Shown here piece after piece: positions 11,342-24,514 of a DNA stretch of 64,000 bases (positions are counted from its first letter, which is position 1; each line of letters starts with the position of its first letter). The position numbers and the translations under genes were made by a program. Under the pieces are notes generated by a model. The model was given only the letters and a program-made list of their open reading frames with translations. It did no database searches and was not told the origin of the DNA. The stretch lies in the NCBI RefSeq assembly GCF_032362555.1, contig NC_083507.1, forward strand, positions 5,335,001-5,399,000. Reading direction: 5' to 3'. This stretch comes from Amyelois transitella (Eukaryota; Arthropoda; Insecta; Lepidoptera; Pyralidae).

Positions 11342-12049
11342 ACTAGCTTCCGCCCGCGACTCCGTCCGCGCGGACGTCGGTCTTCGCGTGGATGGTTTAT
11401 TTCTCCATTTTGAGAAACTCTGACAATGACATTTTACTTATTACGGCGCTGAATCCACTGCGGGTAACGCAATTTGTGTTTGCGGTTTTACAGAACAACG
11501 TCTATGGATAAAACTGAAAAATTAATATTTTTTTCTACGTATTTTTCAGGATATAAAGTATCCCATTTTATGTCCAGGATAATAAGGTATAATTATACCA
11601 AATTCCATCGAAACTGAACCGTTAGTTTTCACGTGATGCCTGAACATACAGACAGACAAAAAAATTTTTTAATTACATATTTGGGTTTGGTATCGATCCA
11701 GTAACACCCCCTGCTATTTTTTTTTTCAATATTTTCAATGTACAGAATTGACCCTTCTACAGATTTATTATAGGTAAAGATACGAAAACCCGGGATACGC
11801 CTTTGACCATGGATGCTGCGTTGGCTGAGTCCGGTTTTTCCCGAAGCGACTCCCACCTCCGCAACCTATGTTACCTCAACACTCAAACACTCTTCACGGA
11901 AACGTAATTTTGCGTATACATGCTTTAGCGCGGGGCTACATAAGCCCTGCGCTAAAGCATGTATACGCAAAATTTCAAGAATATTGGTTCAGTAGATAAC
12001 GTGTGAATCGACAACAAACAAACAAACTTTCCCATTTATAATATTAGTT
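11342..12049 (+). mobile_element. Non-autonomous retroposon with CTAGCT..GCCCGCGACT head (RTE-like)
   Basis: It begins ACTAGCTTCCGCCCGCGACT and ends with a CATTTATAATATTAGT tail preceded by AACAAACAAAC, both typical of a widespread lepidopteran retroposon group. Heads of the same family recur in inverted orientation at about 41462-41496 and 62033-62061. The middle contains a second CAGACAGACA-type segment, so it may be two nested or fused copies. It also contains the snap-back hairpin at 11906-11974. Its class (RTE-derived or other) is inference. Confidence 0.55.
11906..11974. repeat. 32-bp snap-back inverted repeat, 5-nt loop
   Basis: Arms 11906-11937 and 11943-11974 are perfectly complementary except for one G-T pair (11932/11948). 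The loop is ACATA. The core arm contains GCGTATACATGCTTTAGCGC. It lies inside the retroposon at 11342-12049. Confidence 0.9.
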
Positions 12050-14340
12050 GGGATTCACAAAATAGAAAAAAAAAATAAAGTGGAATAAAAAAATTCACAA
12101 AATCGACCCTGGAACATATACTTGCAAAACATTCTCGATTTAATTGGAAAAACAACCTAAAAGTGATGCACATTAAATAACTCATTACATATTTTAATTG
12201 GTCGATTGATTATTTTTCATTATGGTAAGTTCAGCCGTTTTTTTCTAGATAAGTAATAGCAACATTTTAGTAAACAAAGCCTATACAATTCAGCTTTTAC
12301 AAAAAAAAAAAACTTAAAATGACGTAACAATCATTTTTTATAAGGAAAATGTTATGCCATCCCAAACAATGGACCAAGTGTTAAACCGAGCGCAGCGGTA
12401 AACCTTAAAAATAATTCACCCTTAGAATGTAAGAAAAAACTGAAGGGATTTTGTTTATATGAGGGTAAAAAGATGGGTCAGAAGAACATGAATTATAGGG
12501 TCATTTGTTGGTGAGCCCCCTCACTCACAAAATATCGCGGCTGACCCTAAAGCTGTAAAATACTAACATAAGTAGCTCATGTTTCAGGGCTCCGGGAAAG
12601 GTTTTTTGGTCGTTAAAATTAATTTATACCTCACATTAAATCAGATCTATGATCATTATTTACGGGAGCACTGTAAGTACTAATAACGTATGATATTTCA
12701 TCTCATTTTCGCCATTGTATAAAAATAAACCATTTTTTGCTCTGCAGATTAGTAGATAAATTCTACAATTCGAGATGAAAACAGATTTCATCCTGTGGTT
12801 TTCACAACAATTTTAATTACTTCTGTTTACCAATTTCGTGTTTACTTAGGACGTAGACGTAACGGATTATGAGCGCGATTAATTAGTACTAATGATAGTT
12901 ATGTGCTCACTCAACAGACAATGCAAGTTAATGGTGCGAATTTTCCTGTAATTTCCTACAATTTCCGCCTAACTAATGAAATGAAGTTGATGACTCCCCA
13001 TGGCCCTTATCTCAATTAAAGAAGTTCTCACAATGTTCTTGCGTTTATAGAAAAGAAAGCGGCACGTATCTAATGCTCTTTTAGTTCAGTAGTTAACGAA
13101 AAAGTAGTTAATTTTCAAGACTTTAGCAGTCCGTTGTTTTGTTTCCGAAACTCGTTTTAATTAACAAACTTTTTAAAACAACAAGTACGGTAAGACTCCA
13201 AAAATACGGGGTTATTTTGTTTCTGTTTAGACTTCGTGTTTTAATTATTCGAGAGATATTTATATTTAATTTGTTATCAATGAACAATAGCCATAAAGAT
13301 ATGAAGTGTATAATATATGTATAGACAGTTTTTGCTGTTGAAAGAGTAAATGGTCTTGTCAATACGAGGAACTATTTTTTTTTTATTAAACATTTTGTGC
13401 AACAATCAGTAACATTGAAATTTTAGTAACGGCTGCGATAAAATTGTCAACCAGTGAATATAAAAAAAAAACAATAATATAAGTATCAAATAATAATACG
13501 AAAACTGAAAGAAAACAAAATAACCTCGGTTTTTTTGATTTACAAATCATAAGAAATGTAGTGCTGTGTAATCAAATCGCTGAAAATGTGGCAATAAAAA
13601 ATGGCCGCGGCATAGCGCTCGCTCCGCTGGCTGAGGCAGTAAACATGATAATTGTAATTTAACGCAGCCCTCGCCTCATCACATTCTGTCCGGCTGTTTT
13701 CAGCGAAACTCGCCAACCGTGAAGCAGTCAGGACGCCAAACGACCCTTTGAATACCCAGAAATTTAATTAAAACGCTGTAAACTTGTATCTGTGGAACCA
13801 TGATTTTGAAATGATGCTTTTAGACCGCTTCTGAAACCAAAATGTTATGCGTTTTGGTTTAGCGATTCGGACGATGTCCTAAATCTACATATCTTGCTGG
13901 AAAGAATTTGCTTAAAGATATCTTCATTACTAACATCAATTAGTTATTGATTAATAACAGTGTCTGAATAAACACATTTTTTTAAAACAAAGCCTTAAGA
14001 TACTACAGAAATAACAATTAAGTAATTGTATAAGCTAGTAAGTTTTGAAAACTATGGGGGTGATGAAAAATCTGCCCGTATTTGTCACGGTTAGTTCTCA
14101 GTATATCACGAAGGGAAACAAAGTATTGATATACTAAACAAACACTAAAGTATTGTATTAATACTTTTTGTTTTAAAGTATTCATCCTCAAAACAGAATT
14201 ATAATAACAAAATGCTAATTGGAAATAACAAACGATATTGAAATTGTAATAACGTTGATTGATGAATGAAAACGTAATCAAAATTAAATCTTCGATTTCG
14301 CAAAAAATATTGTTAGACTGATTTTATCGATACGAAATGT
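12050..14340. other. Gene-free region
   Basis: No gene recognised. A GC-richer patch at about 13598-13740 stands out from its surroundings but has no coding signal. Confidence 0.5.
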
Positions 14341-14404
14341 TACCATCCTTTATTATAAAAATATATATATAATACCATCCTTTATTATAAAAATATATAT
14401 AATA
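14341..14404 (+). repeat. Tandem duplication, about 31 bp x 2
   Basis: Two adjacent copies of a unit starting TACCATCCTTTATTATAAAA and ending in a (AT)n run. They differ only by one AT step, consistent with recent slippage. Confidence 0.8.
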
Positions 14405-14421
14405 ACTACATATATCTTTAA

Positions 14422-14510
14422 GCCATGCAGCTGAACATCGCCTCTCGGTCTTTGCAAGACTGTGTTGGCTCTGCCTGCCCTGCGAGGTATAAAGACGTGA
14501 TTATACAAAT
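14422..14510 (+). repeat. Short interspersed family A, 3' fragment
   Basis: It reads AAGCCATGCAGCTGAACAT, then GACTGTGTTGGCTCTGCC and ATAAAGACGTGATTATA. This is the 3' third of the family A consensus. Confidence 0.7.
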
Positions 14511-15755
14511 TCTGTCAATACCATGTCAAAAATGCACATGCAGAGGCCATTATGTTAAGCTCAGGTCACACATGTGCATTATTAATATAATCCTTCGTCT
14601 ATAAATATACTTTTTGAATTTTCTATCAATCATTTCAAGAACACTTTTTGATAATTTATTATAAAATCTTATACTATTTATCAGAAATGATTTCCCTACC
14701 TTAGCCAGCCGATGTGCTGTGATTGACAACTTATAATTGTTCCGCAATGATTTACTAGTCCATCCACCTACTTTTTTGAAAGAGCCTAAGTTTTCAAAAA
14801 ATAATAAAGAAAACATTGTATATATATTTTATATCACTCTTTCTTATGGCGTTTGTCCCGGTTACCTACATCTTCACCTCTTTGAAGAGAAGCTCAGGTT
14901 TCGCCATTTAACCATATTTCTGGATTGGGTTTTTATACAAAACAACTTATTATCCGCTCCGTTGATTGACTTTAACAATCTTCATGGGAAGAAGCTGGTA
15001 TATACTTTGCTCTTTCTTCGTTACCCGAGCAGCATAGAAGCTTGCACAAGATGAATATGTGCTTGTTCAATTAGTTGCCTTTTATTACCGTTACACTTTA
15101 TAATGACGTGCGATCTTGGGGTTAATATGCGAATGCCATGATCGAGCGCAAATATTTTCCCAGATCAAATCCGGCGGATCGGGTTCATTGACACCGATTT
15201 GGGCATCAACCGTAACGGGAGAGCTGGGAATCAATAAGTGATTTTTTTTCTATCGGAACCCGGTTTTCGAACTACTTTATTTATAAGTTAATATACGATC
15301 AGTAAAATCATGGCGTCGACATAAAGATTTTTATTAGTTAAGTAAAGTGATAGAATTCATCGTAAGTCGATGACAAATATATTTTCCAATCATTGTCCAC
15401 AGAATTTCAATAAACTACTTCAATAATGACCACAGTTAAAAAATATCTCTCGTAAGCCAAATCTATGTGGCTTACCATTTTCCAGAATAAATACGTATTT
15501 GAATATTTAATTACGTTTTCGCTTTATTGACCGACTGGGGTTTTATTCGCCTTTTTGTAACTATAACATTTATAGCATTTTAAACTTTTCTTTTAGTATT
15601 TATGTTTATTTAAATTGTAATGTTCACTATATCAATTAAAAAGAACATTACATAGAACATTACAAATATTATGAATAAATGAAGTAAAATCACTAAATAA
15701 AATTAATAAACTTGGTGTTGTGACATTTAATTTTAATTTTAGACTGCTGTATTAC
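14511..15755. other. Gene-free region
   Basis: No gene or recognisable repeat. The open frames of 88-105 codons in this stretch are AT-rich and overlap one another on opposite strands. Confidence 0.5.
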
Positions 15756-15759
15756 TTAA

Positions 15760-15834
15760 AGCGCCATTTACATGATGCAAGTTTCTTGCCTGTTGCATAC
15801 AATAAAATTGAAACAATAAATTACCTGCATGGTC
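15760..15834 (+). repeat. Left 75-bp inverted repeat of MITE
   Basis: Matches the reverse complement of 16043-16117 at 73 of 75 positions by eye. Confidence 0.9.
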
Positions 15835-16042
15835 GAAACAGTACGTAACATTTTGATCTTTTGCGCAAGTTTTGCTTACCAAAATTTTCTTTGTGTAAAC
15901 AGCACATACAAAAATTTTTTAGGCGATTCTTGCATTCAATTAGTTTTCTTTTCATTTGCCAACATGTGTGCAGTAAGTGAAGGTGTGATCGTTGCTGCTC
16001 TTCTGAGACAAGAAATATTGACAAATCGTCGTGAAAACACTA

Positions 16043-16117
16043 GACCATGCAGGTAATTTATTGCTTCAATTCTATTGTATGCAACAGGCAAGAAACTTGC
16101 ATCATGTAAATGGCGCT
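16043..16117 (-). repeat. Right 75-bp inverted repeat of MITE
   Basis: Inverted partner of 15760-15834. The near identity of the arms implies recent amplification or arm-to-arm conversion. Confidence 0.9.
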
Positions 16118-18958
16118 TTAATGTAAAAATGATTAAGTTGCATGGAAATTGGAATAATATTTTATATTATAGTGAAAATACATATTATTTTTAAATATTT
16201 TATAAAATTCAACAGTGACACGATAGTGTGCTACGACATGCTACGAAAGGCTACGATCACGGCTACGACTCGTAGCTTCGTAGCGCTTGTGTTTATGAAA
16301 ATTAAGAACGAGAATACTAAATGTATACTTATAGTAATCCATACAAAGATTAAAGGTTTTTGTTCGCTACTAGCCCAAGTCCTCATAAAGGAACATAGAT
16401 TTTCCTGGAGAACTCGGGGAACTTTATCAAAAAAATTTTAAAATCCAGTCTTAGCAGACACAAGTATAAGAATGTATTATTATGATGTTTTCTCTAATTA
16501 TAAGAATATCGTTTTGAATTTAAACTAATGTAAGTCACTAGGAGAGAGTTACCACTTACGTTACGCGTTTAGACTCGGATCGGAGCAACAACCAAAATTT
16601 GTTAGAATTTCACAGTAAACAAATTCCAAATTAATAAGCGCATAATGCAATTCCACACAGCATTATATTATGATAAGTAGCTGACTAAATTCAACGAATA
16701 GACGTGGTGCCACCGTCACCTGCCCGCAGTCAGCTTATGTGACATTTCAGTTAAACTCTAGATTTCATTAATTAACTCACCTCACGCTTTGCCTTTTAAA
16801 GAAAATAACTAACTTCAAATGTCAGAATTTATTTCGAAGTTGCTTTATGTTATTTTACATTTTAATGATTGATATAGGTAGATACAAATTAAAGTATTTG
16901 ACATAGCTTGGGATTACACTTTAATAAGGACCATTGGTTTCCGAGTTCATTTATTAAAAATAAACAGAGGATCTGCTTAAAGTGCGTGGCTCTTGATATT
17001 GGGGACGACTAAATGCGGTAACCACTTACCACCAAACCACCTCACACAATTAAACCGTTGTATGCCTTTGTCGTCGTAAAATTTTTTTTTTATATAATAA
17101 GGTTTGCTTTTCCCCGGAGTTACGGCCCTTCGTATTAAAAAAAAACATTTTGTTTGTTATGTTGTTAAATTTACATCTACATACTCTGTGTTGAATTATC
17201 CATAGCTATACCTAGTCAATATACAGCTTACATCTTATTGAAGTTCCGTTTACGAGTTGCACCAAGTTACCGTAGTCATAAAAACTTGTTCCAAGTATTA
17301 ACTAATACTTTGATAGTCTTGCAAAAAGCTCTCAACTTCGATGCAAATAACCGGCATATAACTTGGAGTTAATCTCTCTCTCAACTTCAGTAAGCTAACG
17401 CTTAATACAGTCAAATCCTGATTTGCTTGAGCTGTTAAAAGAAACTTGGCAACTTGCTTTATTCATCCGCATTTTGACCAATTTCCAAGAAAGTTGGCCG
17501 ATTAAAACTGGTTTCATTCAGGTGCATTGTTGATGAAAAGAAAAACTTTTGTCAAGTTCTTTTTCTGTAATAATTTTATGACCACGTTTCTTCATTAAGT
17601 ATCAATCGTTCTTCATGGAACATATGGATACATTTCAGATTAATATGACAATGAAAAAATATTAACATCACCCAAGCACTAGTTGATTGCAAAAAAAAAG
17701 CAATGTCAAATACTTAAAATTATATTTAACCAAGAAGAATTCCAAAAAAACATATGAATTAGTAGTACAAGTTAATCCAAGGAACAGAAAAATAATTCAC
17801 TGCGATGGTAGTTAGTGGCTAAATCTCTTGTCATATTATTCAAATTGCCTAAAGGGGCATCCTCATCAAGGAGATTAAGCGGTATGCAATGTTTAGCATA
17901 TGGTTACACCTACTGCTTAAATCCTTATGGTTTCGGGCGCAATGAATAATGGTTAAATTTATGCCAAAAACTAGGTAAGTAGCGAACTCCATCCCAGTTG
18001 ATGTCACAAGCAATATTGGTTAAAAAGATTATTATACATTATGCGCAGTTTTGTAATTAATGATAATCTTTTTTACGTAACCTGTATATAATCTATATAT
18101 CAGACATTTGCCCCAGTGTCGTTCCACCTGGGGACAGCCGGAGTAAGCCTTACTACAACTAGGAAAGTAAGAAGCGATTGCTGAACCCCGTAACAAGGCG
18201 AACCTAAGCCAGATTAGATTAAGACTACCTATATCTCCATTTGGCCATATGTATTCAAATTAGTTCTATTCAGATAGTCTTATAGTCAGTACGAAAACCA
18301 CTCATCTTTTCTATGCCAAAATAGATACCAAGTAATAAATAGTTATTTTAACTTGTCATATATTCAGCTTTATATCAATATTTGCTTCAATTAAAATCAA
18401 TTTTCCGGCTTCCCATAAAAGCGAGTCGCGAGTGTAATAAGTCAATAATGATGGCCTAATTAATAATTATAGGCACTTAATAGCTAGTTCTGAAGTGGAA
18501 CTCGGGGCAAAGGCCTCGCTTGCATTATTAATATTGGAGCACAAAATAGTAAGAGAAGAGAATGCCTGAATTTACATAGATTTATCTTGGTCTCTTCGAT
18601 TGACATAATTAAAGAATATATTCGAAAAAGTTCACCAATATAAATGAATAAAAAATACATAGAATATAATTGAATTGACGTCTAGTCTAGTTGAGTGACT
18701 TCTTTAACATAATATGCTATGAAAATCGAGAATGTATAACGTCTCAACGAAAATTGTGATATACATATATTGATAGGTGCATTGCGTTTTTCTTATAAAC
18801 ATATCTTTGCTCTCGTTAATTTGCAAACAAAGTAGACAGTGTCTGTCTATATGAACGGCGCTCAGTAGAAAGGACCTGTTTGCTCATAAATAATGAATAT
18901 GGAATTATAAACAGGTAAATATTTTATATAACCACACTTTATTTGCCAGCTCATTCAG
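16118..18958. other. Gene-free region
   Basis: No gene seen. At about 16230-16285 the hexamer GCTACG recurs several times in both orientations, a degenerate simple repeat. The rest is AT-rich and unremarkable. Confidence 0.5.
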
Positions 18959-19006
18959 AACGTACCAAGAATAATAAGGATACACCCTTATTATTCTTGG
19001 TACGTT
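18959..19006. repeat. Perfect 21-bp inverted repeat, 6-nt loop
   Basis: Arms 18959-18979 and 18986-19006 are exact reverse complements. The arm begins AACGTACCAAGAATAATAAG. The loop is ATACAC. Confidence 0.95.
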
Positions 19007-19478
19007 ACTTAATAATTTAGGTGAGAGAGAGTAGAATAGAAGACCGTTTATTGTACAAAAATTATATAAAATTTAATAATCCAAAATATCGTATACTTAT
19101 GATAATGTACAAAAGGTGGCCGCATGCAATCTCTTCCAGGCAATCATACAAAACATTTCGTGAGAGAGAATTGGGTGTGGGGTAGTAGGAGATAACTCAT
19201 CAAAATATTTATAATTAGGTTTAGCATCTACTAGATAATCTGATATAGTAATATAGTAATTGAACATATTGGACTCCCTTTGTTGCTGCCCTCAAAAAAC
19301 CTGAAAACAGGGTGGCGTGGAAGCAGCTACGAGTAGTCGGCCGCACCACCAAGCGACCTTGAATAATGAAGATTGCGACTATTGCGGATTAGGGACGTAC
19401 GTGACGTACTAATATAATATTTAAATTATAGCACCCACTATCCCAGACTACGAGTATAACAGAACTATTTATTATATT

Positions 19479-19744
19479 GCCGTGTGGTTCCCGGCACCAA
19501 TACAAAAAGAATAGGACCACTCCATCTCTTTCTCATGGATGTCGTTAAAGACGACTAAGGGATAGGCTTACAAACTTGGGATTCTTAGTTAGGCGATGGG
19601 CTAGCAACCTGTCACTATTTGAATTTCAATTCCATCATTAAGCCAAATAGCTGAACGTGGCCATTCAGTCTTTTCAAGCCTGTTGGCTCTGTCTACCCCG
19701 CAAGGGATATAGACGTGACCGACCATATGTATGTATGTATTTAT
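19479..19744 (+). repeat. Short interspersed family A, near full-length copy
   Basis: It starts GCCGTGTGGTTCCCGGCACC and passes through GAATAGGACCACTCC, GCGATGGGCTAGCAACC and AAGCCAAATAGCTGAACGT to ATATAGACGTGACC. It ends in a (TATG)n tail. The variable 5' truncation and simple-repeat tail point to a SINE-like retroposon. No convincing RNA polymerase III box pair was identified. Confidence 0.8.
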
Positions 19745-19766
19745 TATATAACTTATTAAGCTGTAA

Positions 19767-19808
19767 AAAATAAAGTATCATTGCCCTATGGCAATGATAC
19801 TTTATTTT
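19767..19808. repeat. Perfect 19-bp inverted repeat, 4-nt loop
   Basis: Arms 19767-19785 and 19790-19808 are exact reverse complements (AAAATAAAGTATCATTGCC) separated by CTAT. Confidence 0.95.
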
Positions 19809-20887
19809 AAAGTATTTTATATACTTTATATATAGCGACAAAGACGAAAATTTTGAGTCAAAGAGTGTGTAAGACAACCTTTTTCGTTGCGACGCATCGT
19901 GCCCGGGATGACTAATTTGTTCTTTCGGTGACCTAATTTTTTTTACTTTCACTGCGGACTCTTTGTTTTTTGTAATCTTGACTCGTCCTTATCACATTTT
20001 CGGTAATCTTCCCCTACTACGAACATTGCAGTGTAGGTACTGCATTGCAGGGTTATCTAAAAAAATGTAAACGAGATGTAAAGCTGCATTGGGACTTGGG
20101 GAGTAAAATGGTTTCATTTTAGCGCATTATGGCGTTGAGTTTCAACTGTAGCATATAAGTACAGAGGGCACTTAAACTGTGAAACTTAAAACACATTTTT
20201 CTATCTCATAATAATGGGCACTTTTTCTCCTCATCTTTGATAGTGTTGAATATAAAGGATTCAAAATTTATTGTATGGATATTGTGTGGTTAGGACACGT
20301 ACATTTAAAGGCATCCATCATATTCGCCAATTTTCTTTTCACTTTGTATCATTTATAGAGTAAAGATAGAAAGGCAGGCCACTTATTGAAAGAAATGCAT
20401 TCCAATGTGTTAATATTTGGCTCTACTTATTAAAAAGCAGTATTATTTATTAAAATAAACGAAAGTCATTCCTTTGTTCTAATATTTTTAAATGTACAAT
20501 GAAATTGTGCTTAGGATTGGGCGCTCCGTTTTATGTTAGTACTTTCATCGCGTGTTGACTTGTGTTTTTTTCTGCTCATTCAGTACAAGTTTTCAATGTA
20601 GGTGACCCTAAGCGATCATGACATCGTTCTTTTATTGGGTCAAGTCGACGGGCGTTCAATAATGAAAATATTTCATCTCCGAAATGTTATAAGCACATTG
20701 AAATGCCACTTCAAATTTGTTTATGGGGTGGAGTATTACAGAAAATGTACCGATATTTTTTTTCATTTTCCTCATTAGGACCTCTGTGGTGAGGTTGTAT
20801 TCATATAGATTCGATACATCTACTAAGTCTTGAGCTTCACCCTCGTCGGATGGAAAATTATAATTTTAAGATCTAAAAATCTAATAA
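19809..20887. other. Gene-free region
   Basis: No gene or repeat boundary recognised. Confidence 0.5.
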
Positions 20888-21103
20888 CACGGTTTCCGAT
20901 ACCAAAAGAATAGGACCACTCCCTCTCTTGAATGTCGTAAAAGGCGACTAAGGAATAGGCTTATATACTTGGGATTCCTATTTTCGGCGATGGACTCAAA
21001 TCTCAATTCTATCATTATGCCAAACAGCTGAACGTGGCTTTCAGTCTTTTGATAACTGTTGACTCCGTCTACCTCGTCAGGGACATAGACGTGACTATAT
21101 GTT
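20888..21103 (+). repeat. Short interspersed family A copy
   Basis: Contains GAATAGGACCACTCCCTCTC, GGCGACTAAGGAATAGGC, GCCAAACAGCTGAACGTGGC and GACATAGACGTGACTATATG in the family order. The head is slightly diverged. Confidence 0.75.
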
Positions 21104-22532
21104 ATGTTAACACAGACTTTTAATTACGCGGGGAAAATATAATCCCTATAAATTGATATTGAAATCCCTTATATATCAGTATATAATAATAACATGCAGC
21201 TTGTTAAGAAGATTTATCGATATCACACCTTATCATAAATACCGAAAATACGGCAACACTGTGATGGATTGCCACTATCGTCACGTGCCTCTCAAGTCGC
21301 TGTGAAATAACCTCTGACATTAGAAATATTGCTTAGGGTTGAACCTCTTTTGTAAATATTATAATGGGTCACTTTTTCAACTCTTGAAATATTCAGTCAA
21401 ATTTAAAACTTTAAGAGGGGATTTTCAAGACTATTTCATGTAATTTTATACTCATATGGCAAAACAATGTCACGTTTAAAAAAGAATCTGTCCCAAGATC
21501 CATTTAATTTCCGTTTCAAGTTAATTTGTGTTTGTGACAACATTTCAAATTTCTTTTCTAGAAAAAGCCAAAATTTGAATTTCGGTCATTGTAGTAACCT
21601 CACGCACTTCCCATGTTAGATTTGTTATTCGCCCTGCAATAAGACGTAGGTAGGACTAACATTTTTCAGATTAAACGTGACTGGAAAGGAAAAACGGGGA
21701 ACAGTTACGAAGTACGTGTACAGCGAATGTACGAGTATTTACGTTCATATAACATCATATGGACTATTTAAGTTGTTCCCTTTATCTGTAAATTCCTTTA
21801 ATTGTGTAGTTAAATCTATCGCTTTCATTACAGATAATTAAAAAAAAAAGGTGAAATATTTGATAGTTGTTTATTTTCCCACAATCTATGCTATGGACTA
21901 AGTTATTGCTTTTTTTTCAATTTTGATATAATAGTTTATTTGATAAAAACCGACACGCAGTTTTACTTTTATTTCGGTTAAAATCTTTATACAGCACTAC
22001 CGAGCTTTGCTTTTTGTGAAATAAAAGTCCCGTTAACTAAGGTTAACCCGATTACTATACGCAAAATTATGTACATAAATGTGCACTGTCCCATAGAGTA
22101 TGATAATCTAATCTTAGCATAATGTTCGCAAATATAAGAATCAAAATTTACTAAAGGCTATAAAAATCTTTAATGTGACCAGTAAACTAAACTTCATGAA
22201 TGGTAACTCCTGCACCTTATGATTTATTTAACCCATCTAAGTAGCTTCTTTGCGTGCTATTACTCTTAAACTTGTTCCTTAGCATAGTGCTTACGATTTG
22301 TTATCAGTTCTGTGTCAGATGAGACTGTAAATAAATGGTCCAGTTCTAAAAGAAAGATAAATTGACTGGTGATGAAATTGCGTTCAAAAATAAATAGGTG
22401 CGTAAGATATTTTTTTATTCGTTTGTATTACCGTCAAAAGAGATTTGCAGAGTTTCACACAGTGACCGCGTGAGGATATTCTTTGTAGAAAAGACATTGT
22501 GTGTGTGCAAAAATAGCCAGAGTGCGAACACA
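21104..22532. other. Gene-free region
   Basis: No gene or repeat boundary recognised. Confidence 0.5.
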
Positions 22533-22815
22533 TTGCCGTTTGGTTGTCGGTACTTCGCAAAAGGACTACTGTATATCATTCCCATGGTCGTAAATGGCGA
22601 CTAAAGGTAAGGCTGATAAATTTGGGATTCTCCTTGTAAGCGCTGCACAAGCAACCTGTTACTATTTGAATCTCAATTTCATTACTAATCCATACAGTTG
22701 AGAGTGGCCTTTCAGTCTTGACAAGACTGTTGTTGGACTGAAAGAAAGGTTGACTGAAGTTGTGTTGTTGGCACTGTTCAAGGAGTTCTGTTGCAAGGAG
22801 TTGGACGTGATTAAT
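22533..22815 (+). repeat. Short interspersed family A, diverged and rearranged copy
   Basis: The family head (GCCGTTTGGTTGTCGG) and middle are present. The 3' part is interrupted after CAAGACTGTTGTTGG by a segment that inverts CTTTCAGTC into GACTGAAAG before the usual GACGTGATTA end. This indicates a rearranged copy. Confidence 0.6.
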
Positions 22816-24514
22816 GTATAACATATTTAATAGAATAGAGTGTAGAGGAGAACTGAAAATACTCTAGACTAGACTCCATCCAGTAGACCTAGATCTACTA
22901 GATGAGAGAGTAAAGTTTTAACCTGAATGGTAGTTTCACCAGTATTCCGATATTTCAGTCAAGTATTTTCTTACTTCAACGAAAAGGGGAAACATCATAA
23001 TAAAGATCACTTTAAATTGTATAAATCGGACTTAAAACTAATTGAATATTATGTCTAATCCGCCTATGAGGCGTAATACTTGTGCTATTTACCTCCCGGT
23101 GCCCTTACCTTCACTTAATCCCGGTTACCCTCAGGATATTTATTCAAGAATGCCCACTGCATATTTATTCATAAGGAGCCGACAGACACTGAAGAGCTTG
23201 CTAAACATCTCGCATTAAATTAGACATTTGTTACCATAATGACTAAAACAATTGTGTATTTTCAAGTGGTTTTCGAAACCAAAATAAATGAATCGCTGTG
23301 TAATCGCCTCTCCCTAGTTTACAAACATTTTCCGCTCATCTTTGCATGTTCTGTTGCTTAATTGTCGTTTTGTTAATCATAATGTTCACAGGGGTTTACT
23401 TTATACTTTTAGTAAATTAAACTTCTTATTACCAATGATAATCGTTAAAACAAAAATTTTCAAGACTTTTTAAATGCTGAAGTTTTTTACGCGTGTTAAA
23501 TAGCATTATGAAACACCGTCATAACCTATAATTTGTAAAAAAACAAAAAAAAAAATACAATAGATCATTATCCGCTCATTTTTTTAAAAACTATCTGCTT
23601 ATCTTGTCGCATTAATTTTATGTTCATGTATATTTTAAATGTCCATCAGAATTATGCGTGTATCCCTTGGGTCTTTCATGCGAATTCAAATTATGCTAGT
23701 TTATAGAGACGCGTGGAGGGTTAAATCCGTATTTCTCACCGCGTAACCGCTTCATAAATGCGTTATCTCTTGTATAAATAATGAATAATTATTACACGAC
23801 AACCGAATATGGGTATAGTTATAAACAACGTACGGCCTGATGAAGCCGTACATATCTAATGAACCTTACTTAGTGTTAGCGAAGATTAAAATGGCAGCCA
23901 AGCAGAATCGACGACGTATCATTGTACCTTTTATAATTATACGGTACGATTGTCAGTACATAATTACGATAACTACTGAAGCGAAATATATACCTGTTTT
24001 GCAGATTGAGAAGGTACATCAAGACACGGCCCAACAGATAGCTGGGATATCTTCCTTTAAGCACTTAAGATGAGGAAGCACACCTGTACCACCGGAGTAG
24101 TGAAGGCTATGGGCCAGTTTAAACAGGTGAGATATAAACTTTTAGTGTACCTAACAACGTGGTAGAGACCTGTATAATAGAACTTAAGCGGTAGTATATG
24201 CTGTCTTTTGAAAAGGCTGCTTTTTGAGACCAGTTGAGATTACGCCTAACAATGGATTGGAGGAGACATGGCAGTAGAGCGTGTAACGATCTGCATGTAT
24301 AATGTACCTATAGCTTACCACCTTCCCGGCTGCTTAAAGATGCTGGAATATGTATATTTTAAAACGGTATGTTTTTTGGTGACACATTTCTCGAGTTGCA
24401 TCTCAGCCCAAGGTAAAACGGTATTATGACCTGCAACTTATTTTATCATATTCATAAATTAAGAACTTCCAGGTACGCGAAGTAAATAAGGAGGACCTTG
24501 AAATGCAACCAAAA
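22816..24514. other. Gene-free region
   Basis: No gene established. A short plus-strand frame at 24069-24126 ends at a GTGAGA donor-like site but has no acceptor, homology or neighbouring exon to support it. Confidence 0.45.

Larger units (their letters stand above)
15756..16121. mobile_element. MITE with 75-bp terminal inverted repeats, TTAA-flanked
   Basis: The terminal arms 15760-15834 and 16043-16117 are inverted copies with only two mismatches, starting AGCGCCATTTACATGATGC. TTAA lies on both sides (15756-15759 and 16118-16121). Either a TTAA duplication (piggyBac-like) or a TA duplication with a one-base-longer inverted repeat fits. The roughly 208-bp interior contains a short plus-strand stretch translating to VSEGVIVAALLRQEI. 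This faintly resembles the N-terminus of PIF/Harbinger-type proteins, but that is weak. Confidence 0.85.

Noticed and set aside
11906..19808. Pre-miRNA interpretation of the hairpins
   Set aside because: The arms are perfectly paired and the loops only 4-6 nt, unlike animal pre-miRNAs, which have bulges and larger loops.
24069..24126. Possible small exon ending at a GTGAGA donor
   Set aside because: No acceptor, partner exon or recognisable homology.
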